A stretch of DNA of 64,000 nt from Desulforhopalus vacuolatus (GTDB lineage: Bacteria; Desulfobacterota; Desulfobulbia; Desulfobulbales; Desulfocapsaceae): positions 124,001-188,000 of the forward strand of contig NZ_JAFFPZ010000001.1 of assembly GCF_016918505.1 (NCBI RefSeq). The letters are read 5' to 3'. Numbering within the stretch: position 1 is the stretch's first letter; every line of letters starts with the position of its first letter. The position numbers and the translations under genes are program-made. The notes under the pieces are model-generated. The model had not been told where the DNA came from, searched no databases, and saw only the letters and a program-made list of their open reading frames with translations. Below are positions 54,379-63,010 of this stretch, one piece after another.

Positions 54379-55056
54379 TTACAGCTCGGCCATAATATCA
54401 GCGGTCACTTCGTCGATCGACTTGGAACCTTCCACAGAGATTACCTTCACATCGGTGCCTTTGAAATAATTGACAGCTGCCATGGTACCGGTGTCGGTAT
54501 CATAGTAGATATCATGGCGCTTGTTGATAGCGGCATCGTCCTGATCGTCGGGGCGTGTTTTCAGCTCTCCGCCGCAGACACGGCAGACCAGTTTACCGTC
54601 TTTCTCTACCGGTTTGATGGCGTCGAAAGCAATGTGATTGGGATGGTTGTTATCGTTTACACAGAGACGTCGTCCGGTGATCCGTATTTTGGCAACTTCG
54701 CGGTCAAGGACAATCTCAATAACATAATCGAGAGCCAGGCCTTCTTTCTGCAGAGTATCGGCCAGAGTGGCAGCCTGAGCGCGGGAGCGCGGGAAGCCGT
54801 CGAGTATCCAGCCGCTTTTGCAGTCATCTTTCTGCAGCCGTGCAACCATCATGGGAATGGTAATGTCATCGGGTACCAGATCGCCCTTGTCAATATATAC
54901 CTTGGCTTTTTTACCCAGCTCCGTACCACCGCCGATGTGCTCACGGAAAATAGCGCCGGATTCAATGTGCGGGATATCGAATTTTTTATGCAGAATCGCA
55001 CCCTGGGTCCCTTTACCGCTGCCATTTGGCCCGAAAATGAGAATGTTTTTGCCCAT
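54379..55056 (-). CDS. adk: Adenylate kinase
   Basis: A 225-residue enzyme interconverting ATP+AMP and 2 ADP. The P-loop is FGPNGSGKGTQG (residues 8-19), followed by ESGAIFREH, GWILDGFPRSRAQA and RITGRRLC. The lid carries CRVCGG plus a single early Cys, so the usual four-cysteine zinc site is incomplete. Slightly longer than E. coli Adk. AGGAGATCTTC precedes the ATG. Repeat A separates the stop from the terminator. Confidence 0.95.
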   Translation of the reverse strand: MGKNILIFGPNGSGKGTQGAILHKKFDIPHIESGAIFREHIGGGTELGKKAKVYIDKGDLVPDDITIPMMVARLQKDDCKSGWILDGFPRSRAQAATLADTLQKEGLALDYVIEIVLDREVAKIRITGRRLCVNDNNHPNHIAFDAIKPVEKDGKLVCRVCGGELKTRPDDQDDAAINKRHDIYYDTDTGTMAAVNYFKGTDVKVISVEGSKSIDEVTADIMAEL

Positions 55057-55334
55057 GAAGATCTCCTCTGTTTAAGTTATCATATATCGCACCACCGGCA
55101 GGAATCTCCCGGCCGTACGGGTTTCTCATCACGCTGATTATTACTATGCAGATAAAGCGTTTTCAATATAGACGAAAAACTGGTGCCGGGCCATAAAAAT
55201 ATCTTGTCCCAATTTTTGACATCTGTTTGGAAAGAGAGTAAATTCAGTGTTTTTCAGGCTTCTCGCAGAAGTGGATTTCATCCATTCTGTACTACAAGCC
55301 AGCCCTGCTCCTTAATTTTACCATTTCACAAACC

Positions 55335-56642
55335 ATGAAAGACATTCGTATCGGGATTATCGGATTTGGAACCGTCGGCCAGGGACTCGGCCACGCCATA
55401 CTGCAACAGCAGAAACGTCTCGCCAGTAAAACCGGCATCAATTATATACTGCGCATGATTGCCGACACTGCGGGCAAACCTCTGCCACCGGAGTTTGCCG
55501 ACGTCACCCTGACCACCGATGCAAAGGAGGTCATCAACGCCCCTGATATAGATATCGTGGTCGAGCTTATCGGCGGCATGGAACCGGCCAGGAGTTTTCT
55601 GCTCGCCGCCATCGCCAGTGGTAAACATGTGGTCACCGCCAACAAAGCGCTGCTCTCGGTACACGGCGTGGAGATCTTCCAGGCAGCTGCAGAGAAGAAC
55701 GTCGAGGCAGGCTTTGAAGCCAGCGTCGGCGGAGGAATCCCGGTAATCAAAGCTCTACGGGAGGGATTAATCGCCAACCGCATTAACCGTATCGAAGGTA
55801 TTCTGAACGGCACCGCGAACTTCATTCTCTCCAAGATGACTGAAGAGGGCCTTCCCTTCGCCCAGGTGCTCAAAGAGGCACAGGAGCTCGGTTTTGCCGA
55901 GGCTGATCCCACGTACGACGTAGAAGGAATTGACACCGCCCACAAACTCGCCATCCTGATGAATATCGCCTACGGCCAGCGTGTTCAGCTTGACGACGTT
56001 ACAGTAGAAGGCATCAGCAAAATTGAACCGATAGACATCAAATTTGCCCGAGATTTCGGCTACCGCATCAAGCTGCTCGCTATCACCCATAACCACGGCG
56101 ACAGCGTTGAGGCCCGGGTCCATCCCACCATGGTGCCGGAGAACCACATGCTGGCCAATATCAGCGGGGCCTTCAATGGCGTTCTCATCAACGGTGACAC
56201 CGTGGGTGACGTACTGCTTTACGGTCAGGGCGCAGGCATGATGCCCACCGGAAGTGCGGTAGCAGCCGACGTCGTCGATATCGGACGCAATATTGCCAAC
56301 AACTGCGTAAACCGCGTCCCGCCTCTCGGCTGGCTGCCAGAGAACCTCACCGAACCTTCCATCACCCCCATGGAATCACTGATCTGCCCGTGGTATCTGC
56401 GGGTAACCGTCAATGATGAACCGGGTGTTCTCGCCACCATCACCGGCATTTTCGCTCAACAGAAAATTTCCATCCGTTCCATGAAACAGCACGACCGCGG
56501 CGAAAATGAGCCTGTCTATGTCGTCTTCCGCACTCATCCGGCCGAAGAATCGGCGGTGAAGCAGGCAATCGCTGAAATCAATACGCTGGAAGTCTGTGCC
56601 GGTCCCACCCGCAGCATCCGAATTCTACAGGCAGGAGATTAA
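55335..56642 (+). CDS. hom: Homoserine dehydrogenase
   Basis: A 435-residue NAD(P)-dependent enzyme that reduces aspartate semialdehyde to homoserine for threonine and methionine. The N-terminal nucleotide fold is IGIIGFGTVGQGLGHAIL; the family signature GLPFAQVLKEAQELGFAEAD (near residue 175) is intact. A C-terminal ACT domain (about residues 353-432; RVTVNDEPGVLATITGIFAQ) suggests feedback control by threonine. The next gene starts two bases after its stop. Confidence 0.96.
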   Translation: MKDIRIGIIGFGTVGQGLGHAILQQQKRLASKTGINYILRMIADTAGKPLPPEFADVTLTTDAKEVINAPDIDIVVELIGGMEPARSFLLAAIASGKHVVTANKALLSVHGVEIFQAAAEKNVEAGFEASVGGGIPVIKALREGLIANRINRIEGILNGTANFILSKMTEEGLPFAQVLKEAQELGFAEADPTYDVEGIDTAHKLAILMNIAYGQRVQLDDVTVEGISKIEPIDIKFARDFGYRIKLLAITHNHGDSVEARVHPTMVPENHMLANISGAFNGVLINGDTVGDVLLYGQGAGMMPTGSAVAADVVDIGRNIANNCVNRVPPLGWLPENLTEPSITPMESLICPWYLRVTVNDEPGVLATITGIFAQQKISIRSMKQHDRGENEPVYVVFRTHPAEESAVKQAIAEINTLEVCAGPTRSIRILQAGD

Positions 56643-56643
56643 G

Positions 56644-57873
56644 ATGAAATACCTGATCCTCGTCGGTGACGGCATGGGGGACTACCCCTGCGAAGAACTG
56701 AACGGCGGGACTCCCCTCTCTGCAGCGAAGACTCCCTGTATAGATGACCTTTGCCGCAAGGGAAGTCTCTTCTTCAACCACACCGTCCCTGAGGGTTTCC
56801 CCCCCGGCAGCGATGTGGCCAACATGTCGTTGATGGGTTGCTCCCCTGCGAAATATTTCACCGGCCGGGCTCCACTTGAAGCTGCTGCGATGGGCATCAG
56901 CCTGCAACCGAATGAGTACGCCTTCCGCTGCAACACAGTGACCCTGGACTTTAACGGTGAGGAAGTAATCATGCGCGACTTTAGCGCTGATCACATCTCC
57001 AGCGAAGAGGCCCGTGAACTGATCGCCGGACTGGAGGAGAACTGCAGTACCGAACACTTCCATTTTAAACCGGGCGTCAGTTACCGCAATCTCGTACTCT
57101 TTTCCGGGAAACACCCGGGCTTTGCCACCACCCCGCCCCACGACCATATCGGCAAAGACATTGCCGAATACTGGAACGCATATCGAAAAAACGACGAGTG
57201 GCGGGAGCTGCTTGACAGCGTCAAAGCATATCTCTCCAACCACCCCGTCAACCGCAAACGGATTGCCGACGGGAAAAATCCCGCTAATATGATCTGGCTG
57301 TGGGGCGAAGGGAAAAAGCCCGGCATGCCGTCCCTCAGTAAACGTTTCAACATCACCGGCACCATGGTCTCAGCAGTGGATCTGCTCAAGGGACTCGGCA
57401 TCCTCGGCGGTCTCAGCACTCCAGAGATTAAAGGAGCCACCGGCTATATCGATACGAACTACGCGGGCAAAGCTGCCGCAGCAATAGATGCCTTGAAAAC
57501 CCAGGATTTCGTTTTTGTACACCTTGAAGCTCCCGATGAAGCGGGTCATGAGGGTTCGGCAAAGGTGAAAGTGCAGGCAATTGAGGATTTCGACAGCAGG
57601 ATTGTTGAACCGATTCTGGCCGATCTGCGCCAGCGTGGCGAAGAGTTTCGCGTGGTTGTCACCATGGATCACTTCACACCAGTTGCCCTGCGGACTCACG
57701 TCTCCAACCCCGTACCGACCCTCCTCTATGACTCACGGGAGAAGGAACCAGGATGCGGTTTCACCTTCTCTGAAGCAGAGTGTACCCGAGCAAAAGAGAC
57801 GACGGGAACCACCGACCTGATCAGCAGCGACGAACTGGTTGAACTTCTTTTTGAAAGGGCTCCTGAAGCCTGA
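56644..57873 (+). CDS. Cofactor-independent phosphoglycerate-mutase-like protein, probable homoserine kinase
   Basis: A 409-residue alkaline-phosphatase-superfamily protein (YLILVGDGMGDYPCEELNGG at the start; FVHLEAPDEAGHEG and TMDHFTPVALRTH for metal ligands). It belongs to the ApgM group, which contains the branch annotated as proposed homoserine kinase (TIGR02535) in organisms without ThrB. It starts two bases after hom with AGGAGATT overlapping the hom stop; that coupling favours homoserine phosphorylation over a glycolytic role. Both readings are possible from sequence alone. Confidence 0.85.
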   Translation: MKYLILVGDGMGDYPCEELNGGTPLSAAKTPCIDDLCRKGSLFFNHTVPEGFPPGSDVANMSLMGCSPAKYFTGRAPLEAAAMGISLQPNEYAFRCNTVTLDFNGEEVIMRDFSADHISSEEARELIAGLEENCSTEHFHFKPGVSYRNLVLFSGKHPGFATTPPHDHIGKDIAEYWNAYRKNDEWRELLDSVKAYLSNHPVNRKRIADGKNPANMIWLWGEGKKPGMPSLSKRFNITGTMVSAVDLLKGLGILGGLSTPEIKGATGYIDTNYAGKAAAAIDALKTQDFVFVHLEAPDEAGHEGSAKVKVQAIEDFDSRIVEPILADLRQRGEEFRVVVTMDHFTPVALRTHVSNPVPTLLYDSREKEPGCGFTFSEAECTRAKETTGTTDLISSDELVELLFERAPEA

Positions 57874-57886
57874 ATTCTCCAGCCAT

Positions 57887-57916
57887 CCCTTCTCTCCGTA
57901 TCAGCGGGGAGAAGGG
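57887..57916. other. Intergenic hairpin
   Basis: CCCTTCTCTCC and GGGGAGAAGGG form an 11-base stem 14 bases after the kinase-like gene. No T-run follows, so it may mark mRNA processing or attenuation before the thioesterase gene. Confidence 0.5.
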
Positions 57917-57937
57917 AAAAGCTAAGACGCACACACC

Positions 57938-58378
57938 ATGCCACAATCACAAACCTCCCCTCATACCCTTTCCATTCGCATCATCTACGCAGATACCGAC
58001 GCCGCCGGTGTGGTCTATCACGCCAACTACCTGCGTTACTTTGAGAGCGGGCGCACCGAGTTCATGCGCGACCGAATCTGCTCGGGCGGTGAGTTCGCAC
58101 AGTATGGCATCGTCCTCGTGGTCACCGAAAGCTGGATGCGCTATAAAGCCCCCGCCTTCTACGATGACCTCATCATTGTGGAAACTCTCCTCACATTCAT
58201 CTCGCGGGTGAAATGCCGATTCAGTTACCGGGTCCTTCGTGATGAAGGGGAACGCAGGAAACTTCTGGTGAAGGGCTGCACTGACCTCGCCCCGGTCACT
58301 AAAGATGGCCGCCTCACGAGGATTCCCGCCGATTTGATCAACAGAATGACCCCCCTTCTCCAGGAAGAATCCTCCTGA
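57938..58378 (+). CDS. YbgC/4-hydroxybenzoyl-CoA-type thioesterase
   Basis: A 146-residue hot-dog-fold acyl-CoA thioesterase. The signature YADTDAAGVVYHANYLRYFE (from about residue 15) includes the catalytic Asp; GRTEFMRD follows. Homologues are often in tol-pal clusters, but no tol genes are present here. Length is normal. It is the last gene before the tRNA pair. Confidence 0.9.
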   Translation: MPQSQTSPHTLSIRIIYADTDAAGVVYHANYLRYFESGRTEFMRDRICSGGEFAQYGIVLVVTESWMRYKAPAFYDDLIIVETLLTFISRVKCRFSYRVLRDEGERRKLLVKGCTDLAPVTKDGRLTRIPADLINRMTPLLQEESS

Positions 58379-58412
58379 AAGCAACCAAAACAAATAAAAC
58401 AAACAAAACCTG

Positions 58413-58440
58413 TTGACAGGAATTCTTAAAGTTGTATATT
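58413..58440 (+). promoter_or_regulatory. Promoter of initiator tRNA copy 1
   Basis: TTGACA (58413-58418) and TATATT (58435-58440), 16 bases apart and 12 bases before the tRNA. The same arrangement is conserved before copy 2. Confidence 0.8.
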
Positions 58441-58452
58441 ATCACTTCTCAG

Positions 58453-58529
<77 letters not shown>

Positions 58530-58540
58530 GAACTATTCAA

Positions 58541-58576
58541 GGTCTTGCATCTTCATTGCTGCAAGGCCTTTTTTTA
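58541..58576 (+). terminator. Terminator of tRNA copy 1
   Basis: GGTCTTGCA and TGCAAGGCC pair around a short loop and are followed by a T-run. Confidence 0.9.
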
Positions 58577-58639
58577 TATTTCTTCGTTCTTCCTCCGCCC
58601 CATACTTCCTTTCCGTAAAAGATAAAATTCAGAGATTTA

Positions 58640-59240
58640 TTTCCTATTTCCATTCATGGTTACAAACGACAAAAGGAACCACGAATGGACACGAATAAAC
58701 ACGAATTGAACACGCTGGGCCATGGATTACTGGAAAAACCATAAGAGAATACTCTTGTGGTTGAATTCGGTCTGTTGCCTGCTTTGAGGTAATTGATGTT
58801 TTCCGTGTCCTTCCGTGTTTTCCGTGGTAGCCAATTTTATTCATAATAATCCTGGTGCACTGTACGGCTTAACTTCGGCTACAAACGTTTTCGTTTAATG
58901 CGTTGTCCCTGTTCGTGAAAATTCGTGTCTATTCGTGGTTACAAACTGCAAAAGGAACTACGAATGTACACGGATAAATACGAATTATTATCCCATTTAC
59001 ATTTTGTATTAACCAGAGAATGCGAGTAAAGATAGAACAACAGCAATTCTCTGTTTAATTTTAAAATATTTTTTAAAGTTTTTTGCCTTTATTCGCATGT
59101 TTAGAGCTTTCCTTTGGCAAAAAGTTTTTCGCTGTTCCGTCTTTTGCTTTTCCCTGTCTCCCGTCTCCTTTCTCCTGTTTCCCGTCCCCCTGCCTTTACA
59201 TTCGCCAATAGAAAGTGAAAATGGCATTAAGTAAGGTCAT
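58640..59240. repeat. Mosaic of small repeats with a decayed GxxExxY gene
   Basis: No intact gene. Around 58706-58775 the plus strand reads NTLGHGLLEKP-stop-ENTLVVEFGL, the N-terminal third of a GxxExxY protein with a stop. Bases 58660-58710 carry the CACGAATGGACACGAATAAA words that often precede such genes. Bases 58852-58951 are an inverted copy of 22452-22545, and 59042-59165 repeat 22797-22900 directly, including a poor heptamer tract. Confidence 0.7.
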
Positions 59241-59263
59241 AACTTAATAGGAATGGTATTACT

Positions 59264-59326
59264 CATTTGTAATCGCCAAAAAAGATGCCTACGCAGTTGC
59301 GTTCTCTGGTCAATACAAAATGTAAA
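59264..59326. repeat. Inverted repeat, left copy, flanking tRNA copy 2
   Basis: CATTTGTAATCGCCAAAAAA, GATGCCTACGCAGTTGCG, TTCTCTGGTCAATACAAAATG. It is the imperfect reverse complement of 59640-59700. The pair encloses the second tRNA unit. Confidence 0.75.
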
Positions 59327-59383
59327 TGGCATGACAGCATAATGTCTTTTCTGTAAATTTCGTTCTCTCCTGATTACTATAAT

Positions 59384-59411
59384 TTGACAGGAACTCTTAA
59401 AGTTGTATAGT
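59384..59411 (+). promoter_or_regulatory. Promoter of initiator tRNA copy 2
   Basis: TTGACA (59384-59389) and TATAGT (59406-59411), again 16 bases apart and 12 before the tRNA. Confidence 0.8.
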
Positions 59412-59423
59412 GTCATTTCTTAG

Positions 59424-59500
<77 letters not shown>

Positions 59501-59511
59501 GAACTATTCAA

Positions 59512-59548
59512 GGTCTTACAGCTTCATTGCTGTAAGGCCTTTTTTTTA
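59512..59548 (+). terminator. Terminator of tRNA copy 2
   Basis: GGTCTTACA and TGTAAGGCC followed by TTTTTTTT. One G-C pair of the copy 1 stem is A-T here, changed on both sides. Confidence 0.9.
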
Positions 59549-59639
59549 TTTTTCCCCTCTTTTCCCGTCTCCTGCCTCCTGCTTCCCTTTTCCATCCTTC
59601 CCGTTTTAATTTCGAGAAACTCTTTGTTCTTATACCAAT

Positions 59640-59700
59640 CACATTTTTTACTGACCAGAGAACCCGATTGCGTGGACATCTTTTTTGGCGATTACGAATG
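59640..59700. repeat. Inverted repeat, right copy
   Basis: ACATTTTTTACTGACCAGAG, AACCCGATTGCGTGGACATC, TTTTTTGGCGATTACGAATG: reverse complement of 59264-59326. A shorter match to its end (TTTTTTTGGCGATGACGAATG in part) is at 22384-22404. Confidence 0.75.
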
Positions 59701-59730
59701 GATAAACAGGATGTAAAATTGATCGCAATG

Positions 59731-60036
59731 GTGATAACGATGGCATTACATCATCACTGGTGAAAAATCGGCACAACAGTGATTCCAGCAATGGTGTAGA
59801 GACAAGGCATGCCTTGTCTACACGGTAACGGTAAACGTAACGATAACGGTGCAACCGTAACCGAATACGGAACACAGATACCCCGCGAAACATACACGCC
59901 ACATTGTCACCACGGGGTGATAACGGTGACCTTACACATCACTGGTGAAAAATCGGTACAACAGTGATTCCGGCAATGATGTAGAGACAAGGCATGCCTT
60001 GTCTACACGGTGACGGTAAACGTAACGATAACGGTG
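59731..60036. repeat. Two direct repeats, each with a 20-base palindrome
   Basis: Copy 1 (59731-59851) and copy 2 (59917-60036) both run from GTGATAACG to CGTAACGATAACGGTG. Each contains the perfect palindrome AGACAAGGCATGCCTTGTCT (59800-59819 and 59985-60004). This palindrome type is common in MITE-like elements. No gene is seen here or in the remainder up to 60270. Confidence 0.8.
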
Positions 60037-60274
60037 GAATGACTTGTAACGCATGGAATAAACTGGTAGCAATTCCCGGAATTATTAAGAGCAGATGCAA
60101 CCGAGATTGGGCCTCCTTAAACGGAGGCATAATTTAATAGGAATGGTATAACGCAGGCCGGGTCTCTGCCGGGCAGGCAAAAAAAATGGGGACTCAAGAA
60201 ATTTCCTGAGTCCCTGTCTTCCACAACTGCATGTCTGTGCTTTTCATTATATCATATTGAAATAAGGGTACCTT

Positions 60275-60715
60275 GCTAACTCGATGATCGTTAAGGCTCG
60301 CAAGGCTATACTTAAAAGATTTGTCAGTCCTTCAACCTGGTCATTTCTTTTGACAAAAACAGGGTCTAACAAGAGCGGAACTCCCTTGAGACGATGAAAT
60401 CTTCTTTCGATTGTCTACTCGTCGCGCTATGTGAGCACGGCGTTTCCAAAGCTCAACTGGTCAGGAGATTCGTTTGTGACGTACGCTTTCCAACCCAATG
60501 TTTTCTCCAATTCACTGATTGCATCCTCCCATCTTTCCACGGATGTAATCTGGTATCAGACCTGTGTGACTTTTTCCTTTTTACGGTTCTCACTGCTGCG
60601 ACCTCGTCCTCTATATCGAACGAGTACGTTTGCTTCACGCTCAGAATGATAGCGAAGCAATCCCTGGACTTTATATTGTGTCAATATGGCTTCAGCTTTT
60701 TCTTCCATCTCACTT
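60275..60715 (-). pseudogene. Degenerate transposase (IS1634-like)
   Basis: The minus strand, across several stops and at least one frameshift, reads QGLLRYHSEREANVLVRYRG, ISELEKTLGWKAYVTNESPD, then TIERRFHRLKGVPLLLDPVF and GLTNLLSIALRALTIIE. This is the C-terminal pattern of IS1634-type DDE transposases (IERdFhRLKG ... L.P.yl.r.d...GL..LLs). Not functional. Family assignment is from memory of the motif. Confidence 0.7.
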
Positions 60716-60778
60716 CGCCCTTAGATTTATAATGATTTTTTGAAGCGAAAAGTATCCTGACACATAGGGCAACAAAAG

Positions 60779-60978
60779 GTAACGAGATGGTTGAATCAAA
60801 TTGCTGAACGGCAGCCGAACATTTTTGTTCATTGGCGTATCTTGCATAAAAACAGCTGAATGATTGGAGCCGGATGAGTCGAGAGATTCACGTCCGGTTT
60901 TGAGAGAGCCTGAAGGGGAAGTTCCTTTGGGCTACTCACCTGGGAGGGGCGGTCAGTGATGGCTGTGACTATCCCGAT
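60779..60978 (+). ncRNA. Group II intron 3' end (domains V-VI)
   Basis: Domain V is the 34-base hairpin at 60868-60901: GAGCCGGA pairs with TCCGGTTT, then a CG bulge, an upper stem and a GAGA tetraloop. A second hairpin ends CTACTCACC near 60942, and a third (GGGA ... TGACTATCCC) ends CCCGAT at 60978, with an unpaired A eight bases before that end, as in domain VI. The frame before domain V (60779-60860) reads VTRWLNQIAERQPNIF to a stop, possibly the tail of the intron protein. The 5' part of this intron is missing. Confidence 0.7.
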
Positions 60979-60983
60979 AAGCT

Positions 60984-61508
60984 TTAATTGTTTCTTTTCA
61001 TTAATGAACTCGAATTATTTATCAAATTTGCAGATTTTGAATTAGCTACTTCAATATAACTTTTGACCTGTTGTATATTTTGGGTAAACTCATTCCAATT
61101 AACCCAAACCGCATATCCAGAAACGATATTGTCATGTAGCCTATCTGGTACTGTATATTTTGAATCTGAATTTAACAGATTTGTAGGCAGATTCACCCCA
61201 ATTAAGCCATGTTGTTTTTCAAGCGTATCTTTTATTTCCCAATCAACAAATTTCCTATATGGAGTTTCTGCTCCACACAAAACAATAGTACATGAACTAC
61301 CTGTTATGTGATTCTCACTTATTCTGCGTATTACATAGTCAGTGTTAGTGCTATCAACAGCTCTATCAACTGAATTGTCTGAAATAACATCGTATGTATT
61401 AGAGAAAGCATTGACAAAGTTATTATAAAATTCTCGATCACCGTCATGGTGATAACTAACAAAAACTTTTCTTTTAATTGTGGGTCCTAACAGTAAGCCA
61501 TTAGCCAT
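60984..61508 (-). CDS. TIR-like (DUF1863) protein, ThsB-type
   Basis: A 174-residue protein starting KRKVFVSYHHDGDREFYNNF, the first strand and loop of the TIR-like fold of DUF1863 proteins such as Thoeris ThsB. The acidic residue expected in the active site is Glu91 (KFVDWEIKDTLEKQHGLIGV). It probably makes or hydrolyses an NAD-derived product in defence. The start lies inside the 3' end of the upstream DUF4231 gene (8-base overlap, AAGGT ahead of the ATG), so the two are coupled. One base after its stop comes an attC-like box cut by a group II intron end. Confidence 0.85.
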   Translation of the reverse strand: MANGLLLGPTIKRKVFVSYHHDGDREFYNNFVNAFSNTYDVISDNSVDRAVDSTNTDYVIRRISENHITGSSCTIVLCGAETPYRKFVDWEIKDTLEKQHGLIGVNLPTNLLNSDSKYTVPDRLHDNIVSGYAVWVNWNEFTQNIQQVKSYIEVANSKSANLINNSSSLMKRNN

Positions 61509-61962
61509 TTTGATTACCTTTCTTTAGAATCAAATCCACTTTATCAATTACTGTTTTCGTGTACTGTGACCATGCACTATTTTCTTTTGATATTAAACTC
61601 TCAACTCTTTGTACAAACAGACTGAATGGTTCAGACTCATTATATGGCTCAGAGTTTGTTAAGAATAAATACTTCTCATGCTTAAGAGACTCACAGGTTG
61701 TTCGATACTCTGTCCAATTTTCTTGAAATTGATTTAAACCAATAAATGATGAAATTAGTGCTATCAATGCGCCTAAAGAACCGATAACTAAAGTTACTGG
61801 AAATGGTTCTTTTGCAAAACCTGCTATCAGTGGTATAGCTGCCGCGGAAAAAATTTCTATTCCTCTTAGCCATTTGAAGCAATTTTGCGCTTTTTGGCTT
61901 TTCAAATCATACCAATCAATTTGGTTGTCTACTCTCGATGATATGTATTCTTCTTCATTCAT
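61501..61962 (-). CDS. DUF4231 (SLATT-type) two-helix membrane protein
   Basis: A 153-residue protein with two central membrane helices (about residues 35-50 and 56-74; SAAAIPLIAGFAKE, LVIGSLGALIALISSFIGL) and a helical C-terminus (WTEYRTTCESLKHEKYLFLT). This is the pattern of DUF4231, part of the SLATT group of predicted pore-forming effectors linked to nucleotide-signalling defence. It is coupled to the TIR-like gene downstream. AAAGGAC lies eight bases before the ATG. The start is about 20 bases after the attC-like site at 61981, so this pair would form one cassette. Confidence 0.85.
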   Translation of the reverse strand: MNEEEYISSRVDNQIDWYDLKSQKAQNCFKWLRGIEIFSAAAIPLIAGFAKEPFPVTLVIGSLGALIALISSFIGLNQFQENWTEYRTTCESLKHEKYLFLTNSEPYNESEPFSLFVQRVESLISKENSAWSQYTKTVIDKVDLILKKGNQNG

Positions 61963-61980
61963 CTACAATGTCCTTTGCAT

Positions 61981-62044
61981 GCTTAACGTGAAGTTCTGCG
62001 AGAGCCGCGCTGTTTGCGGCTTCCGCAGAAACGTTTTGTTGTGT
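61981..62044 (-). other. attC-like recombination site 2
   Basis: Read on the minus strand: R''-like ACACAAC, an unpaired spacer, TTCTGCGGAAGCCGC, a short loop, GCGGCTCTCGCAGAA, an unpaired spacer and R' GTTAAGC. The stem with symmetric spacers and an offset extra G on the left arm matches attC structure. It lies between the TIR stop and the DUF4231 start, as expected for a cassette boundary. R'' departs from RYYYAAC at one position. Confidence 0.6.
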
Positions 62045-62076
62045 AATTTTTAAATCAATATCCTACTTCAGTAGCT

Positions 62077-62976
62077 TTACATTGGAGTTGCTACTATTTC
62101 CATAAGTTTTTTAGTTTCATCAGCATTGGGTTTCCTTGAAGTGGCTCTCAAATAATCCCTGATATTTTTCAGATAGCCACTAACATTTACAAGCTGATCC
62201 TTGCCATTATCTTCACCCAATTTCCTGCATCTTATTTCAACATGATACTCTGCCCCGCAAGACTCATCACGAATTGTACCGACCGTTGATTTTGGTAAAG
62301 AATCATCTATAACTATTTTAATATCTTTCCCCTCACCAAAATCGAACAAGGCTTCAGATATTATCATTCTTCCCAGCCAATCTAATCCAGTATCTGTAAA
62401 TTGTTTTTGCCTTGAGGTAAGAACCTCATTACAAATCACATCGACCTCAACTAAAATTGTCATCCTCAACGCACTGACAGAATTAACAATGGTAAATCTA
62501 AGGGTGAAAAAACCATTAATATCACCCCAATCTACAGCCCAATCAGTAAAATCGTCTTCGTCCGTAAAGCGACTCTGATTGGGATTACTTACTTTTCCAA
62601 TTGCATTCATTATCGCTGATAAGCCCAAATCAAAGTCAGACCGAAGATCAGCATACATTTTATCTCGTAAAAATAATGGGATTTCGCAATCTTCTAACAA
62701 TACAGGTAGCACAACAACCCTTTTTTCTTCTAATTCTCGAATAAGACCAGAACTCAATTCTTTTTTACACCATTCTGATCCAACAGATGCTTTAGATAAT
62801 ACTACTAGAAGTGCGTCAGATTGAGTTATAGCGTCTTGAATCTTTTGAATTATAGAATCTCCAACTGATAGCTCCCATGTGTCAACCCAGACTTGGGCAT
62901 TTCTTTTTACCATGTTAGCAGCAAGTAAATTGACTTTTGCTGCATCTTTATGAGAGTAGCTAATGAATATTGTCAT
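62077..62976 (-). CDS. TIR-domain protein
   Basis: A 299-residue protein. The N-terminal TIR domain (residues 1-130) has IFISYSHKDAAKV, the ALLVVLSKASVGSEWCKKEL stretch with the likely catalytic Glu73, and VVLPVLLEDCEIPLFLRDKM. Residues 140-299 form an extra domain with no match I know (CGAEYHVEIRCRKLGED near its end). It is probably an NADase-type defence effector or second-messenger synthase. No strong ribosome site; AAGAAG about 12 bases upstream of the ATG. The gene is AT-rich (about 35% GC in one line counted) and lies between two attC-like sites. Confidence 0.87.
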   Translation of the reverse strand: MTIFISYSHKDAAKVNLLAANMVKRNAQVWVDTWELSVGDSIIQKIQDAITQSDALLVVLSKASVGSEWCKKELSSGLIRELEEKRVVVLPVLLEDCEIPLFLRDKMYADLRSDFDLGLSAIMNAIGKVSNPNQSRFTDEDDFTDWAVDWGDINGFFTLRFTIVNSVSALRMTILVEVDVICNEVLTSRQKQFTDTGLDWLGRMIISEALFDFGEGKDIKIVIDDSLPKSTVGTIRDESCGAEYHVEIRCRKLGEDNGKDQLVNVSGYLKNIRDYLRATSRKPNADETKKLMEIVATPM

Positions 62977-63010
62977 AAGTGATCTTCTTGGAAATTTTTC
63001 ATTTAGTCAT

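Noticed and set aside
60453-60638. 61-codon minus-strand frame as a gene
   Set aside because: It is an alternate frame of a decayed transposase.
60984-62976. Standard Thoeris system
   Set aside because: ThsB-type protein present, but no ThsA (SIR2/SLOG or membrane variant) is found; DUF4231 takes the possible effector place.
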